NCBI RefSeq assembly: GCF_003940805.1 | Contig: NZ_CP034329.1 | Coordinates: 1-64,000, forward strand | Source of the DNA: Tabrizicola piscis | GTDB lineage: Bacteria > Pseudomonadota > Alphaproteobacteria > Rhodobacterales > Rhodobacteraceae | DNA length: 64,000 nt | Direction: 5' to 3' | Part shown: positions 44,535 through 53,600 of the stretch, piece by piece | How positions within the stretch are numbered: position 1 is the first letter of the stretch | Layout of the letters: the number at the start of each line of letters is the position of its first letter | Notes under the pieces: model-generated | What the model was told of the DNA's origin: nothing | The model's database searches: none | What the model saw: only the letters and a program-made list of their open reading frames with translations | Translations under genes and position numbers: made by a program

Positions 44535-46847
44535 TCAGCCCTCGCGTTCCGGGTTAAACCGCAGCAGACGCAGGGCGTTTAGCGTCACAAGCACGGTTGC
44601 ACCCGTGTCGGCGAGGATCGCGATCCAGAGGCCGGTCAGACCAAAGACCGAGGTCACGAGGAAGACGGCTTTCAGCCCGAGCGCTATGGTCACATTCTGG
44701 CGGATGTTGGCCATTGCTGCGCGCGACAGACGGATCGTGGCGGGAATGTCGGTCACCCGGTCACGAAGTATGGCCGCATCCGCCGTTTCCAGCGCCACAT
44801 CGGTCCCCGATCCCATTGCCACGCCAACGCTTGCCTGTTTGAGCGCGGGGGCGTCGTTGATGCCGTCGCCGATCATCATCACGCCGCCTTTACTTCCGAT
44901 CTCGCGGATGTAGGCAAGCTTGTCCTCAGGCAGCATGTCGGCCTCGAACTTCAGGCCGAGGCCTCCGGCGATCGCAGCGGCCGTGCGCGGGTTGTCTCCG
45001 GTCAGGATGACCGCAGTCACCCCCATCGCCGTCAACTGGCGCACCGCGTCTTTCGCATCCGCACGCGGCTCGTCCCGCATGGCGATCAGACCGAGCGGGG
45101 CCTTTTCGCGAAACACGGCGACCGCGGTCTTGCCGTCCTCCTCAAAAATCGTCGCCTGCCGAAGGCCAAGGCCATCCAGCCCGCCATGCTCCATCGCGTA
45201 GCGGGGCGAGGACACATAGGCCGCAGCGCCGCCCACGGTTGCAACAACGCCCTTGCCCATCAGCGCCTTTGCGTCTTGCGAGGGCAGCGCAGAAACGCCA
45301 GCGTCCTTGGCCTTGTTCAGGATCGCAATCGCCAGCGGGTGGCTCGAGCCGGTCTCGACGCCTGCCGCCACGGCCAGAAGTTCAGCTTCGGTGGTCGTCC
45401 CGAACGGCACCAGATCCGTCACCTGCGGGCGACCATGCGTCAGCGTCCCGGTCTTGTCGAAGGTCACAACATCCACCTTCGCCGCCGCTTCGATCACGGC
45501 ACCGCCCTTCATCAACAGGCCACGCCGCGCCCCGGTGGACATGGCCGAAGCGATGGAGGCGGGGACCGAGATGACTAGCGCACAAGGGCAGCCGATCAGC
45601 AGGAGGGCAAGGCCGCGGTAAACCCAAGTGTCCCAGGGCTGGCCGAAGACCAGCGGTGGCACCACGATGACCAGCGCCGCGACGGCGACGATGGCAGGCA
45701 TGTACCAGCGGCTGAACCGGTCGATGAAGCGTTCGGTCGGGGCACGCGCCTCTTCGGCCTCTTCAACCAGACGGATGATGCGGGCGATGGTGTTGTCCTC
45801 GGGACCTTTGGTCACTTTGACCCGCAGGGCCGCCTCGGTGTTGATTGCGCCGGCAAAAACCGCGTCCCCGGGGCCGCGCGTCTTGGGCACGCTTTCCCCG
45901 GTGACCGGGCTTTCGTCCACGCCCGAAGTGCCATCCACGATCTCGCCATCGGCCGGAATCCGGTCACCGGGGCGGACAAGGACTGTCTGGCCCACAGACA
46001 GGCTTGCGGCTGGAACCTCGCGCGTGCTGTCACCTGTAACGAGTTGCGCCGTCTTCGGCACAAGATTGGCCAGCGCCCGGATCCCGTCTCGCGCCTTGCC
46101 GGCGGCCACGCCTTCCAGCACCTCGCCCACGGCGAACAGAAACACCACCAGTGCCGCCTCTTCCGCTGCGTTGATGAACAGCGCGCCGACGGCGGCAATC
46201 GTCATCAGGCTTTCGATGGTGAAGGGCTGTCCCATCCGCAGCGCCGCAAAGGCGCGCTGCGCTACCGGAGCCACGCCGATCAAGCAAGCGGCAACGAAGG
46301 CCCACTTACCGATCTCGGGGGCAAGATACTCGATGACCCAGGCGGCACCCAGCAGCAGGGCGGTAAAGATGACCAGCTTGCCCTTGGCGGTCTGATACCA
46401 GCGCTTGCCCCGGTCGGCGGGGTCGTCATGAACGTGGCCGGGGCTGCCGTGACCGCTATCGTCGCGCTTGGTGCTGGCCGCCTTAGAGCCGTGGTCGTGA
46501 CCAGAATGATCGTGGCCAGCGGGAGCTTGGGCGGAGTGATCATGATCTTCATACATGTCGCTCTGCTCAGGTACGGATTGGGTCCCCGGCAAAACGAAGT
46601 CCTTCTTCGCACCGGCGGCGCGCGGCGCAATCTCATAGCCAAGCGCACGGACGGTCTTCTCGATCTTGTCCCGCCCGGTTTGTCCCTCATCCAGCGTCAA
46701 GCGCAGGCGTTCCGACATGATGCCAACCTCGACGCCGCTTACCCCCGGCAGGCGCGTCACCGCATCCTTGATCTTGGTCGCGCAGGACCCGCAGTCCATG
46801 CCCGTCACCGTCCAGTCACAGGATGTTTCGCGTGCAGCTTCCGACAT
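44535..46847 (-). CDS. zntA: Zn/Cd/Pb-exporting P-type ATPase
   Basis: This 770-residue P1B-2-type ATPase exports Zn(II), Cd(II) or Pb(II). It has an N-terminal HMA domain (GMDCGSC, Cys19/22), a His-rich linker at about 100-150 (DHDHSAQAPAGHDHSGHDHG), the CPC motif in IGCPCALVISVPA, DKTGTLTHG and [13 protein letters not shown]. The terminal helix context with LKAVFLV suits P1B-2. The start at 46847 is set by AGGAGG seven bases upstream. The promoter at 46896-46926 would leave almost no leader for the ATG at 46886. It heads the operon with ICMT, lspA, dsbB and dsbA. Confidence 0.94.
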   Translation of the reverse strand: MSEAARETSCDWTVTGMDCGSCATKIKDAVTRLPGVSGVEVGIMSERLRLTLDEGQTGRDKIEKTVRALGYEIAPRAAGAKKDFVLPGTQSVPEQSDMYEDHDHSAQAPAGHDHSGHDHGSKAASTKRDDSGHGSPGHVHDDPADRGKRWYQTAKGKLVIFTALLLGAAWVIEYLAPEIGKWAFVAACLIGVAPVAQRAFAALRMGQPFTIESLMTIAAVGALFINAAEEAALVVFLFAVGEVLEGVAAGKARDGIRALANLVPKTAQLVTGDSTREVPAASLSVGQTVLVRPGDRIPADGEIVDGTSGVDESPVTGESVPKTRGPGDAVFAGAINTEAALRVKVTKGPEDNTIARIIRLVEEAEEARAPTERFIDRFSRWYMPAIVAVAALVIVVPPLVFGQPWDTWVYRGLALLLIGCPCALVISVPASIASAMSTGARRGLLMKGGAVIEAAAKVDVVTFDKTGTLTHGRPQVTDLVPFGTTTEAELLAVAAGVETGSSHPLAIAILNKAKDAGVSALPSQDAKALMGKGVVATVGGAAAYVSSPRYAMEHGGLDGLGLRQATIFEEDGKTAVAVFREKAPLGLIAMRDEPRADAKDAVRQLTAMGVTAVILTGDNPRTAAAIAGGLGLKFEADMLPEDKLAYIREIGSKGGVMMIGDGINDAPALKQASVGVAMGSGTDVALETADAAILRDRVTDIPATIRLSRAAMANIRQNVTIALGLKAVFLVTSVFGLTGLWIAILADTGATVLVTLNALRLLRFNPEREG

Positions 46848-46895
46848 CGTCATTCCTCCTGCCGCTGAGCGGGCAGTTGCTTTCATCGAATCAGG

Positions 46896-46926
46896 AACCT
46901 AATGTCTCTAGCAACTATAGCTTCAA
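46896..46926 (-). promoter_or_regulatory. MerR-type promoter of the zntA operon
   Basis: On the minus strand TTGAAG and TAGGTT are separated by a 19-bp spacer that begins CTATAGTTGCTAGAG. This resembles the CadR/PbrR/ZntR operator type. It lies between zntA and the divergent MerR gene, and the regulator is the obvious binder. Confidence 0.8.
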
Positions 46927-46936
46927 GGAGAATCTG

Positions 46937-47413
46937 ATGCTGACTATCGGAAAGTTGGGCGAGGCTGCCGGGGTGAAGGTGCCGACGATCCGGTACTACG
47001 AGCAGATCGGCCTGCTTCCTGAAGCAGAACGGAGCTCGGGGAACCAGCGGCTGTATGGCCGCAGAGCGATGGAACAGCTCGCCTTCATCCGTCATGCGCG
47101 GGATCTGGGCTTCACGCTGGAGGCCATACGCGACCTTCTCAGCCTATCAGACCGCCCGGATCAGTCCTGTGCTGCCGCCGATGCCATTGCAAGGGCGCAA
47201 CTTGCGGAGGTTGAAAGCCGCCTTGCGCGCTTGATCGCTTTGAAGGCCGAACTTGAACGTATGGTCGTTCAGTGCGCGGGAGGGCGCATTGCTGACTGCC
47301 GGGTGATCGAAGTGCTGAGCGATCACTCGCTTTGCGCCCACGACCATCTCAGCGTTCCGAAGTCTGTCGACGCAAGTTTGGCCCTGCCCGCCAGCACATC
47401 TTCTTCGAACTGA
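46937..47413 (+). CDS. MerR-family Zn/Cd/Pb-responsive regulator
   Basis: The 158-residue regulator has the MerR winged helix (MLTIGKLGEAAGVKVPTIRYYEQIGLLP) and Cys78, Cys113 and Cys121, the positions used by ZntR, CadR and PbrR for divalent metals. A further Cys133 and His-containing tail (CAHDH) follow. AAGGAG lies just upstream of the ATG at 46937, within the shared promoter region. It diverges from zntA and should activate that operon. Which of Zn, Cd or Pb it prefers cannot be decided from the sequence. Confidence 0.92.
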   Translation: MLTIGKLGEAAGVKVPTIRYYEQIGLLPEAERSSGNQRLYGRRAMEQLAFIRHARDLGFTLEAIRDLLSLSDRPDQSCAAADAIARAQLAEVESRLARLIALKAELERMVVQCAGGRIADCRVIEVLSDHSLCAHDHLSVPKSVDASLALPASTSSSN

Positions 47414-47421
47414 TCGAAAGA

Positions 47422-47435
47422 TTGATCTCGATCAA
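47422..47435. promoter_or_regulatory. Perfect FNR/FixK-type box
   Basis: TTGAT-CTCG-ATCAA is an exact match to the FNR/Anr consensus (TTGAT-N4-ATCAA). It lies 57 bases upstream of a cytochrome c start, a usual spacing for an activator site. It predicts low-oxygen control of that gene. Confidence 0.75.
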
Positions 47436-47492
47436 TGCGCAAGTGTGGGCTGGGTGTAGCCTTCATAGCAGGGGACACAAGGATGCAATCTG

Positions 47493-48065
47493 ATGGGCAA
47501 GGTTACCATAACATTGTCGGCACTCGCACTCATTGCTTCGGCAGCCCTTGTACCTGCCCTCGCCCAGCAAGGTTCACCGTGCTGCCGCGACTGGTGGGGT
47601 CCGGGCTGGATGGGTCCCGGCCACATGACACCCGATGGTATGGGTCGGGATATGTGGGGCTGGGGGATGATGGGGCCAGGCCAGCAGGCGCGGATGCAAC
47701 GGCATTGGACCTACATGAATGAAGGTGTTCCCTCTGCGTATCGCGGCGCGCGCAATCCCTTGCGGTCGACGGATGAGACTCTGGCTGCCGGAGCAACACT
47801 CTACGCCGAAAACTGCGCCAGATGTCACGGGCCTACGGGCTTTGGCGATGGTGAGGAAGGTCGCAGCCTGACGCCGTCGCCGGCGTTGCTCAACTACTTG
47901 GTCCAAATGCCGATGGCGGGCGACGAGTACCTGCTTTGGACTGTATCAGAAGGCGGAAAGGCTTTCGAAACCGCTATGCCAGCTTTTAAGGATAGCCTGA
48001 GTGAGGACCAGATCTGGTCGATTATTGCCTACATGCGTGCGGGATTCCCATCGGGCCAACAATAA
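47493..48065 (+). CDS. Cytochrome c with Trp/Met/Gly-rich segment
   Basis: The 190-residue secreted cytochrome has a signal peptide (ALALIASAALVPALA), a Cys pair and a Met/Trp/Gly-rich stretch at about residues 30-70 (WWGPGWMGPGHM, WGWGMMGPGQQ). One class I haem domain follows with CARCH and the Met ligand candidate in TAMPAF. The stretch resembles metal-binding Met motifs. It is preceded by a perfect FNR box, so expression probably rises when oxygen is low. It follows the MerR regulator on the same strand but is likely a separate unit. Confidence 0.87.
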   Translation: MGKVTITLSALALIASAALVPALAQQGSPCCRDWWGPGWMGPGHMTPDGMGRDMWGWGMMGPGQQARMQRHWTYMNEGVPSAYRGARNPLRSTDETLAAGATLYAENCARCHGPTGFGDGEEGRSLTPSPALLNYLVQMPMAGDEYLLWTVSEGGKAFETAMPAFKDSLSEDQIWSIIAYMRAGFPSGQQ

Positions 48066-48293
48066 TGATCCTGACAACATTCGTCTGTGCCGGATGGTCT
48101 GTTCCGTAGGGATATCCGGACGCTGCATCAGCGTGTTTCTGGTCGGCTAGCCGGATGTCTGCGCGTGCGAAGTGGTCGTTCGCGAGATGAGCGTGCGGCA
48201 CGCTGAAGGTTCAGCTAGTGGGCACTGAGGGATCATTTTACCGTGGGCGTGAAGTCGTTGCCTATTAACATCCCTCCCAGATAGACACTAAAG

Positions 48294-48323
48294 CGCCTAA
48301 CGGGGGAAAAATGCGCTTAGGCG
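48294..48323. promoter_or_regulatory. Inverted repeat upstream of small secreted protein D
   Basis: CGCCTAA (48294-48300) and TTAGGCG (48317-48323) form a 7-bp inverted repeat with a 16-base gap, upstream of the cus-type operon. It is a possible operator. The wider gap 48066-48328 shows no gene. Confidence 0.4.
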
Positions 48324-48382
48324 ACTGAGTGTCGCTCACGGTGATGCGACTTGATCTCGCTACCCAAATCCAACACAAACCA

Positions 48383-48712
48383 ATGATGCAAGCGGTCCTG
48401 CGCCTTTTCCTTGCCTTGATCCTGACCGTGGCGGTGCTCGTCTCGGCCACGTCGCAACCTGCTTCTGCACTGACGAACGAAATCGCCATGGCCGCGATGC
48501 CCTGCTGCGACGACGATTGCCCTGATGACCCGTCTTGCGAACTGGCCTGCATTGCCATGCTTCGCTGTGCTGTCAACACAAGCGTCTTGCCGACACCTTT
48601 GGTAGACACCGGGGTCTTCGCGGCCCTGATTTCCGCGATCGGATATTCGGACCCACCCTGGTCAGGCGACGGCCTGCGACCAGAAGGATTGAAACGACCT
48701 CCGCGCATCTGA
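48383..48712 (+). CDS. Small secreted Cys-rich protein (D)
   Basis: The 109-residue product has a signal peptide (AVLRLFLALILTVAVLVSA, cleavage near PASA) and a Cys-rich core with seven cysteines (MPCCDDDCPDDPSCELACIAMLRC). It ends LKRPPRI, a weaker form of the PPPRT tail of proteins A-C. The start is uncertain: ATG 48344 or GTG 48329 are in frame. A role binding metal in the periplasm is inferred from the cysteines and from the cus-type operon that follows. Confidence 0.6.
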   Translation: MMQAVLRLFLALILTVAVLVSATSQPASALTNEIAMAAMPCCDDDCPDDPSCELACIAMLRCAVNTSVLPTPLVDTGVFAALISAIGYSDPPWSGDGLRPEGLKRPPRI

Positions 48713-48806
48713 CGACTGCGTGTTTCGACACGCCGCCAATGCAAGTGATGCCCGCGCCTCTGGCTAGGGCACCCGTCGTTCCAATAATCCTCATGAGGTC
48801 CCCAAT

Positions 48807-49196
48807 ATGCGTCTTTTCCGCATTCGTTGCGCTGCGCTGGCGCTTGCCCTGTCCTCAACGACTGCCTATGGCGGCGCTGAAGATTTCCGTTTTGAACTGG
48901 TATCCACGGATCATCGCGTCGGGTCGGGCGCGATTGTCGAGGTCAGCCTGACGGACCTACGAACCGGCACGCCCGTCGAAGGTGCCGTGATTTTTGCCAC
49001 CCGCATGGACATGGCCCCTGATGGCATGGAGACGATGACCTCTCCTGTCACCGCAATGCCTGCGGAGACTCCGGGCAACTACCGCTTTGCGACAGATATC
49101 ACCATGGCCGGTGGCTGGCGGTTTTCGATTGCCGCCAAGGTGCAGGGCGAAGAGGAGACGGTCGAAGCTCAGATCGATCTGAAAGCAACCCCATGA
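48807..49196 (+). CDS. YtkA/FixH-like periplasmic protein
   Basis: This 129-residue exported protein has a signal peptide (AALALALSSTTAYGG) and a beta-sandwich domain of the YtkA type, with VEVSLTDLRTGTPVEGAVIFATRMDM and a GNYRFATDITMAGGWRFSI segment. Such domains are common beside RND metal pumps and may bind metal or help the adaptor. GAGGT lies upstream. The stop overlaps the adaptor start (ATGA), so it is coupled to the CusBA pair. Confidence 0.83.
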   Translation: MRLFRIRCAALALALSSTTAYGGAEDFRFELVSTDHRVGSGAIVEVSLTDLRTGTPVEGAVIFATRMDMAPDGMETMTSPVTAMPAETPGNYRFATDITMAGGWRFSIAAKVQGEEETVEAQIDLKATP

Positions 49197-50641
49197 GCGT
49201 CCTCGGGAAACTGATGGTGATCACGCTTGTCGCCGCAGGTGCCGGATGGGCTGGCCTCAAGGCCGGAGAGGGTGGCATCACCCTCTCCGGCCTGCAGGAT
49301 CTCGCGCAAACGCAGATCGCCCTTCTTGCGGGCCAAGAGGTTGTCACCGAGCAGCGCTCTGATGCAACCGGGCCTGTCATCTACTGGAGGCATCCAGATG
49401 GACTGCCCGAATGGTCGGCATCCGAACAGCAAACGGCGGATGGGCGAGCCTTCCTGCCTGTCCTGGAGAGCGAGGATATCTCACTGGGCCCCGCTCCTGA
49501 TCTCCCTGCCGAAGCGGCCATGGTGGAAACAGGTGAGCGGACCATCCTCTACTACCGCAACCCGATGGGCCTGCCCGACACCTCGCCAGTGCCGAAGCAG
49601 GACTCAATGGGGATGGATTACATTCCCGTCTATGACGGTGAAGATAGTGATGACGGGTCGGTCACTGTCAGCCCTGGCAAGTTGCAGCGTACCGGGGTGC
49701 GGACGGCCGAAGCGGTGCTGGCCCCACTGGCGGCCACATTACGCGCGCCGGGCATCGTGGAACTGGACGAACGCCGGATCAGCGTGATCTCGCTGCGCGC
49801 AGACGCCTTCATAGAAACCGTCGCCGATGTGACCACAGGCAGCACGATCGCCGAAGGTGCGCCGCTCGTGACGCTCTATTCACCCGAGATCGCTGCCGCT
49901 CTTGCACAGTTCCTAACCGACGTGCGGTCGGAAGGACGGTCAAGGGAGGGCGCGCGGCAACGATTGGAAAACCTCGGCGTGCCGGGAGAGGTGATCGACC
50001 GCATCGCGACCGAGGGCCAGACGACAGTGAGTATTCCGATCATGGCCCCGCGCAGCGGCGTGGTGCTGGAGCGGATGGCGGTCGAAGGCATGATGTCGGA
50101 AGCGGGCGATACCCTGTTCCGCATCGCTGACACCTCGACCGTCTGGGTCATCGCCGAAGTGCCTGAAGCGGCGCTGATGGAGATTGCAGTAGGAACAGAG
50201 GTTCGGGTGAGCTTTCGTGGCCTCACGGATGGCCCGATTCCGGGCCGTATCGACACCATTTACCCCGAGATCGATATGATGACCCGCACTGGAAAGCTGC
50301 GGATTGAATTGCCGAACCCGGACGGGCGCCTACGCGCCAACATGTTCGCCGAGGTCGAAATCATGCTCGGCGGTGCACCCGTGGTGCAGGTACCAGAGGG
50401 TGCTGTGATCGACACCGGCGACAGGCAGGTGGTGATCCTTGATCTGGGTGAAGGGCGGTTCCGGCCCGAACCTGTGACCGTGGGGCGCAAGGGCGACGGC
50501 ATGATCGAGATCGTCAGCGGCGTGGGCGCGGGCGACATAGTGGTCAGCTCTGCCACCTTCTTGATCGACGCCGAAAGCAACCTCAATGCGGCTTTGGCTG
50601 CCCTTGCAGCGCCCGGATCCACCCCGGAGGCCAACCCATGA
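49193..50641 (+). CDS. cusB: CusB-type RND adaptor with tandem metal-binding domains
   Basis: This 482-residue adaptor is anchored by an N-terminal helix (residues 5-24). Two short repeats of the heavy-metal-binding domain follow: a degenerate one at 62-91 (YWRHPDGLP, AFLPVLE) and an intact one at 118-147 (YYRNPMGLPDTS, DSMGMDYIPVYD). The intact repeat has the Met residues expected to bind Cu(I)/Ag(I). The rest is a normal adaptor with lipoyl-like (IMAPRSGVVLERMAVEGMM) and beta-barrel domains. It overlaps the pump start (ATGA) and the upstream YtkA-like stop. Confidence 0.92.
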   Translation: MSVLGKLMVITLVAAGAGWAGLKAGEGGITLSGLQDLAQTQIALLAGQEVVTEQRSDATGPVIYWRHPDGLPEWSASEQQTADGRAFLPVLESEDISLGPAPDLPAEAAMVETGERTILYYRNPMGLPDTSPVPKQDSMGMDYIPVYDGEDSDDGSVTVSPGKLQRTGVRTAEAVLAPLAATLRAPGIVELDERRISVISLRADAFIETVADVTTGSTIAEGAPLVTLYSPEIAAALAQFLTDVRSEGRSREGARQRLENLGVPGEVIDRIATEGQTTVSIPIMAPRSGVVLERMAVEGMMSEAGDTLFRIADTSTVWVIAEVPEAALMEIAVGTEVRVSFRGLTDGPIPGRIDTIYPEIDMMTRTGKLRIELPNPDGRLRANMFAEVEIMLGGAPVVQVPEGAVIDTGDRQVVILDLGEGRFRPEPVTVGRKGDGMIEIVSGVGAGDIVVSSATFLIDAESNLNAALAALAAPGSTPEANP

Positions 50642-53600
50642 TCGCCCGCATTATCGAATGGTCGGCCCGCAACGTGCTGCTTGTGCTCTTTGCCACCGTC
50701 TTTACCGTGGCTGCGGGCCTTTGGTCCCTGCGCACACTGCCGATCGACGCCATCCCCGATCTGTCGGATGTGCAGGTGATCGTGCTGACCGAATATCCTG
50801 GGCAAGCGCCGCAGGTGGTCGAAGATCAGGTGACCTATCCCCTCACTTCGGCCATGCTGACCGTGCCACAGTCACGCGTGGTGCGCGGGTTCTCGTTCTT
50901 CGGCATCTCTTTCGTCTACATCATCTTCGAAGATGGCGTGGACCCCTACTGGGCCCGCTCGCGCGTGCTGGAATACCTCAACGCCGCCGCAGCACGTTTG
51001 CCGGATGGAGTGACGCCCGCGCTTGGGCCAGATGCGACGGGCGTGGGCTGGGTCTATCAATACGCGCTGAAGGGCGAGAACCTGAGCCTGGCCGAGCTGC
51101 GGTCCTTGCAAGATTGGGTAATGCGTTTTGCCATCAGCGGTGCCGACGGCGTGTCGGAAGTCGCCAGCGTCGGCGGGTTTGTGAAACAATACTCGATCAC
51201 CGTCGATCCGGTGCGGATGCGGGCGCTTGGCATCACCCTGTCCGAGATCGGTGAGGCAGTTGCGGCCAGCAACATGGACACCGGCGGGCGCACGGTCGAG
51301 CTGTCGGAATTCGAGTTCATGGTGCGCGGGCGCGGCTATCTGGACGGCATAGCCGATCTGGAAATGGTCCCGATCCGTGCTGAGGGGGGCGTGCCGGTTC
51401 TGCTGCGCGACGTAGCGCGGGTCGAGATCGTGCCCGATGAGCGTCGGGGCATCGCAGAGCTTAATGGCGAGGGAGAGGTCGCCAGCGGCATCGTGCTACA
51501 ACGAGTGGGGGCCAATGCACTCGACGTGATCGATAACGCCAAGGTCGAGATCGAGACCATCGCGCGAAGCCTGCCCGAGGGGGTGGAGATCGTCACCGTC
51601 TATGACCGGTCCAACTTGATCCTGTCAGCCATTGAAACCTTGCGGACGACACTTCTTGAGGAAAGCATCGTCGTGGCGCTGGTCACATTTGTCTTCCTGC
51701 TGCATGTCCGCTCGTCGCTGGTCGCCATCATCATGCTGCCGGTGGGCCTCTTGATGGCCTTCACCGCCATGCGCGCGCTTGGCATCGGGGCCAATATCAT
51801 GAGCCTTGGCGGCATCGCTATCGCCATTGGCGCGATGATCGACGCCGCCATCGTGATGATTGAAAACGCCCACAAGCATCTGGAACGGGCGGAACCCGGC
51901 AAGCCACGGGTGGAAGTGCTGATCGAAGCCGCGTCCGAGGTTGGCCCGGCGCTGTTCTTCAGCCTGCTGATTATCACCGTCTCCTTCCTGCCGATCTTCG
52001 CGCTGGAAGGGCAAGAGGGCCGCCTATTCGGCCCCTTGGCTGCAACCAAAACTTTCGCCATGGCGGCCGCAGCGCTCTTGTCAGTGACGCTGGTGCCCGC
52101 GCTGATGGTGATCTTCGTGCGCGGGCGGATCGTGCCGGAACACCGCAACCCGGTGAACCGCGCCCTGATCGCGATCTACCGACCCGTCATCCAATGGGTG
52201 CTGCGGGCGCGGGTGTTCACAATCACGCTCGCGCTGGTGGCACTGGTCGCCACAATCTGGCCCGCGCGGCAGTTGGGGTCCGAATTCATGCCCGCTCTGG
52301 ACGAGGGCACGATGATGTACATGCCCACCACCCTGCCGGGCTTGTCCGTCACCAAAGCAGCGGAGTTGATTCAGATGCAGGACCGCATCATCCGCAGCTT
52401 CCCGGAAGTCGAGACCGTCTTCGGCAAGGCGGGACGTGCGCTGACGGCAACCGACCCGGCCCCTACCGAGATGTTCGAGACGATCATTCAGCTGAAGCCG
52501 AAGGATGAGTGGCGCGAGGGCGTCACGATGGAAAGTCTGCGGCTGGAAATGGACGCCGCCCTGCAATTCCCCGGCGTCTCGAACGCCTGGACCCAGCCGA
52601 TCCGCGCCCGCATCGATATGCTGGCCACCGGCATCCGCACTCCTGTGGGGGTGAAAGTCTTCGGCACTGACCTTACAGAAATGGAGGCAGTCGCGCGGCA
52701 GGTCGAGGCGGTGCTGCGGAATGTTCCCGGCACCACCAGCGCCTATGCCGAACGGGTGATCGGCGGCTATTACCTCGACATCGTGCCCGACCGGGAACGG
52801 CTGGCGCGTTACGGCCTGTCGATCCAGGACGTGCAGGAGGTTATCGCCATGGCGCTTGGGGCCGAGGCGATCACTCAGACCGTCGAGGGACGCGAGCGCT
52901 ACAACGTGGCACTGCGCTATCCCGCAGCGCTGCGCCAGGATCCCGAGGCCATCGCGCAAGAGGTTCAGGTCGCGCTTCCGGGTGGTGGCACTGTGCCCCT
53001 GGGCGAGGTCGCCGCTGTCGAGCGTACACGGGGTGCGACGTCGATCCGCACTGAGAACGGTCAGCTTGCCGTCTACATCTTCGTGGACATCGCGGGCCGC
53101 GATCTGGGCGGCTATGTCGCCGAGGCACAAGCGGCAGTGGCTGGCGAAGTGATCCTGCCGCCCGGCTATTCGCTGGGCTGGAGCGGTCAGTTCGAATACC
53201 TCGAACGTGCCAAGGCTCGGCTGGCAATCGTCGTGCCGATCACACTGGCGGTGATCTTCCTGTTGCTGTTTCTCAACTTCCGCCGCCTGACCGAAACCCT
53301 GATCGTCATGCTATCGCTGCCTTTCGCGCTCGTCGGCGGGGTCTGGCTGATGTGGTGGATGGGGTTCAACACCTCGGTGGCAGTCGCGGTCGGGTTCATC
53401 GCGCTGGCCGGCGTGGCGGCGGAAACCGGGGTAATCATGCTGATCTACCTCGACCATGCATTGGCGGAACGCAGGGCCGAGGTCGCCCGCGCAGGACGCC
53501 CATTCACCCGCGCCGATCTGGATGCCGCGATCATGGTCGGCGCTGTCGAACGGGTGCGGCCCAAGATGATGACGGTGGTGGCGATCATGGCGGGCCTGAT

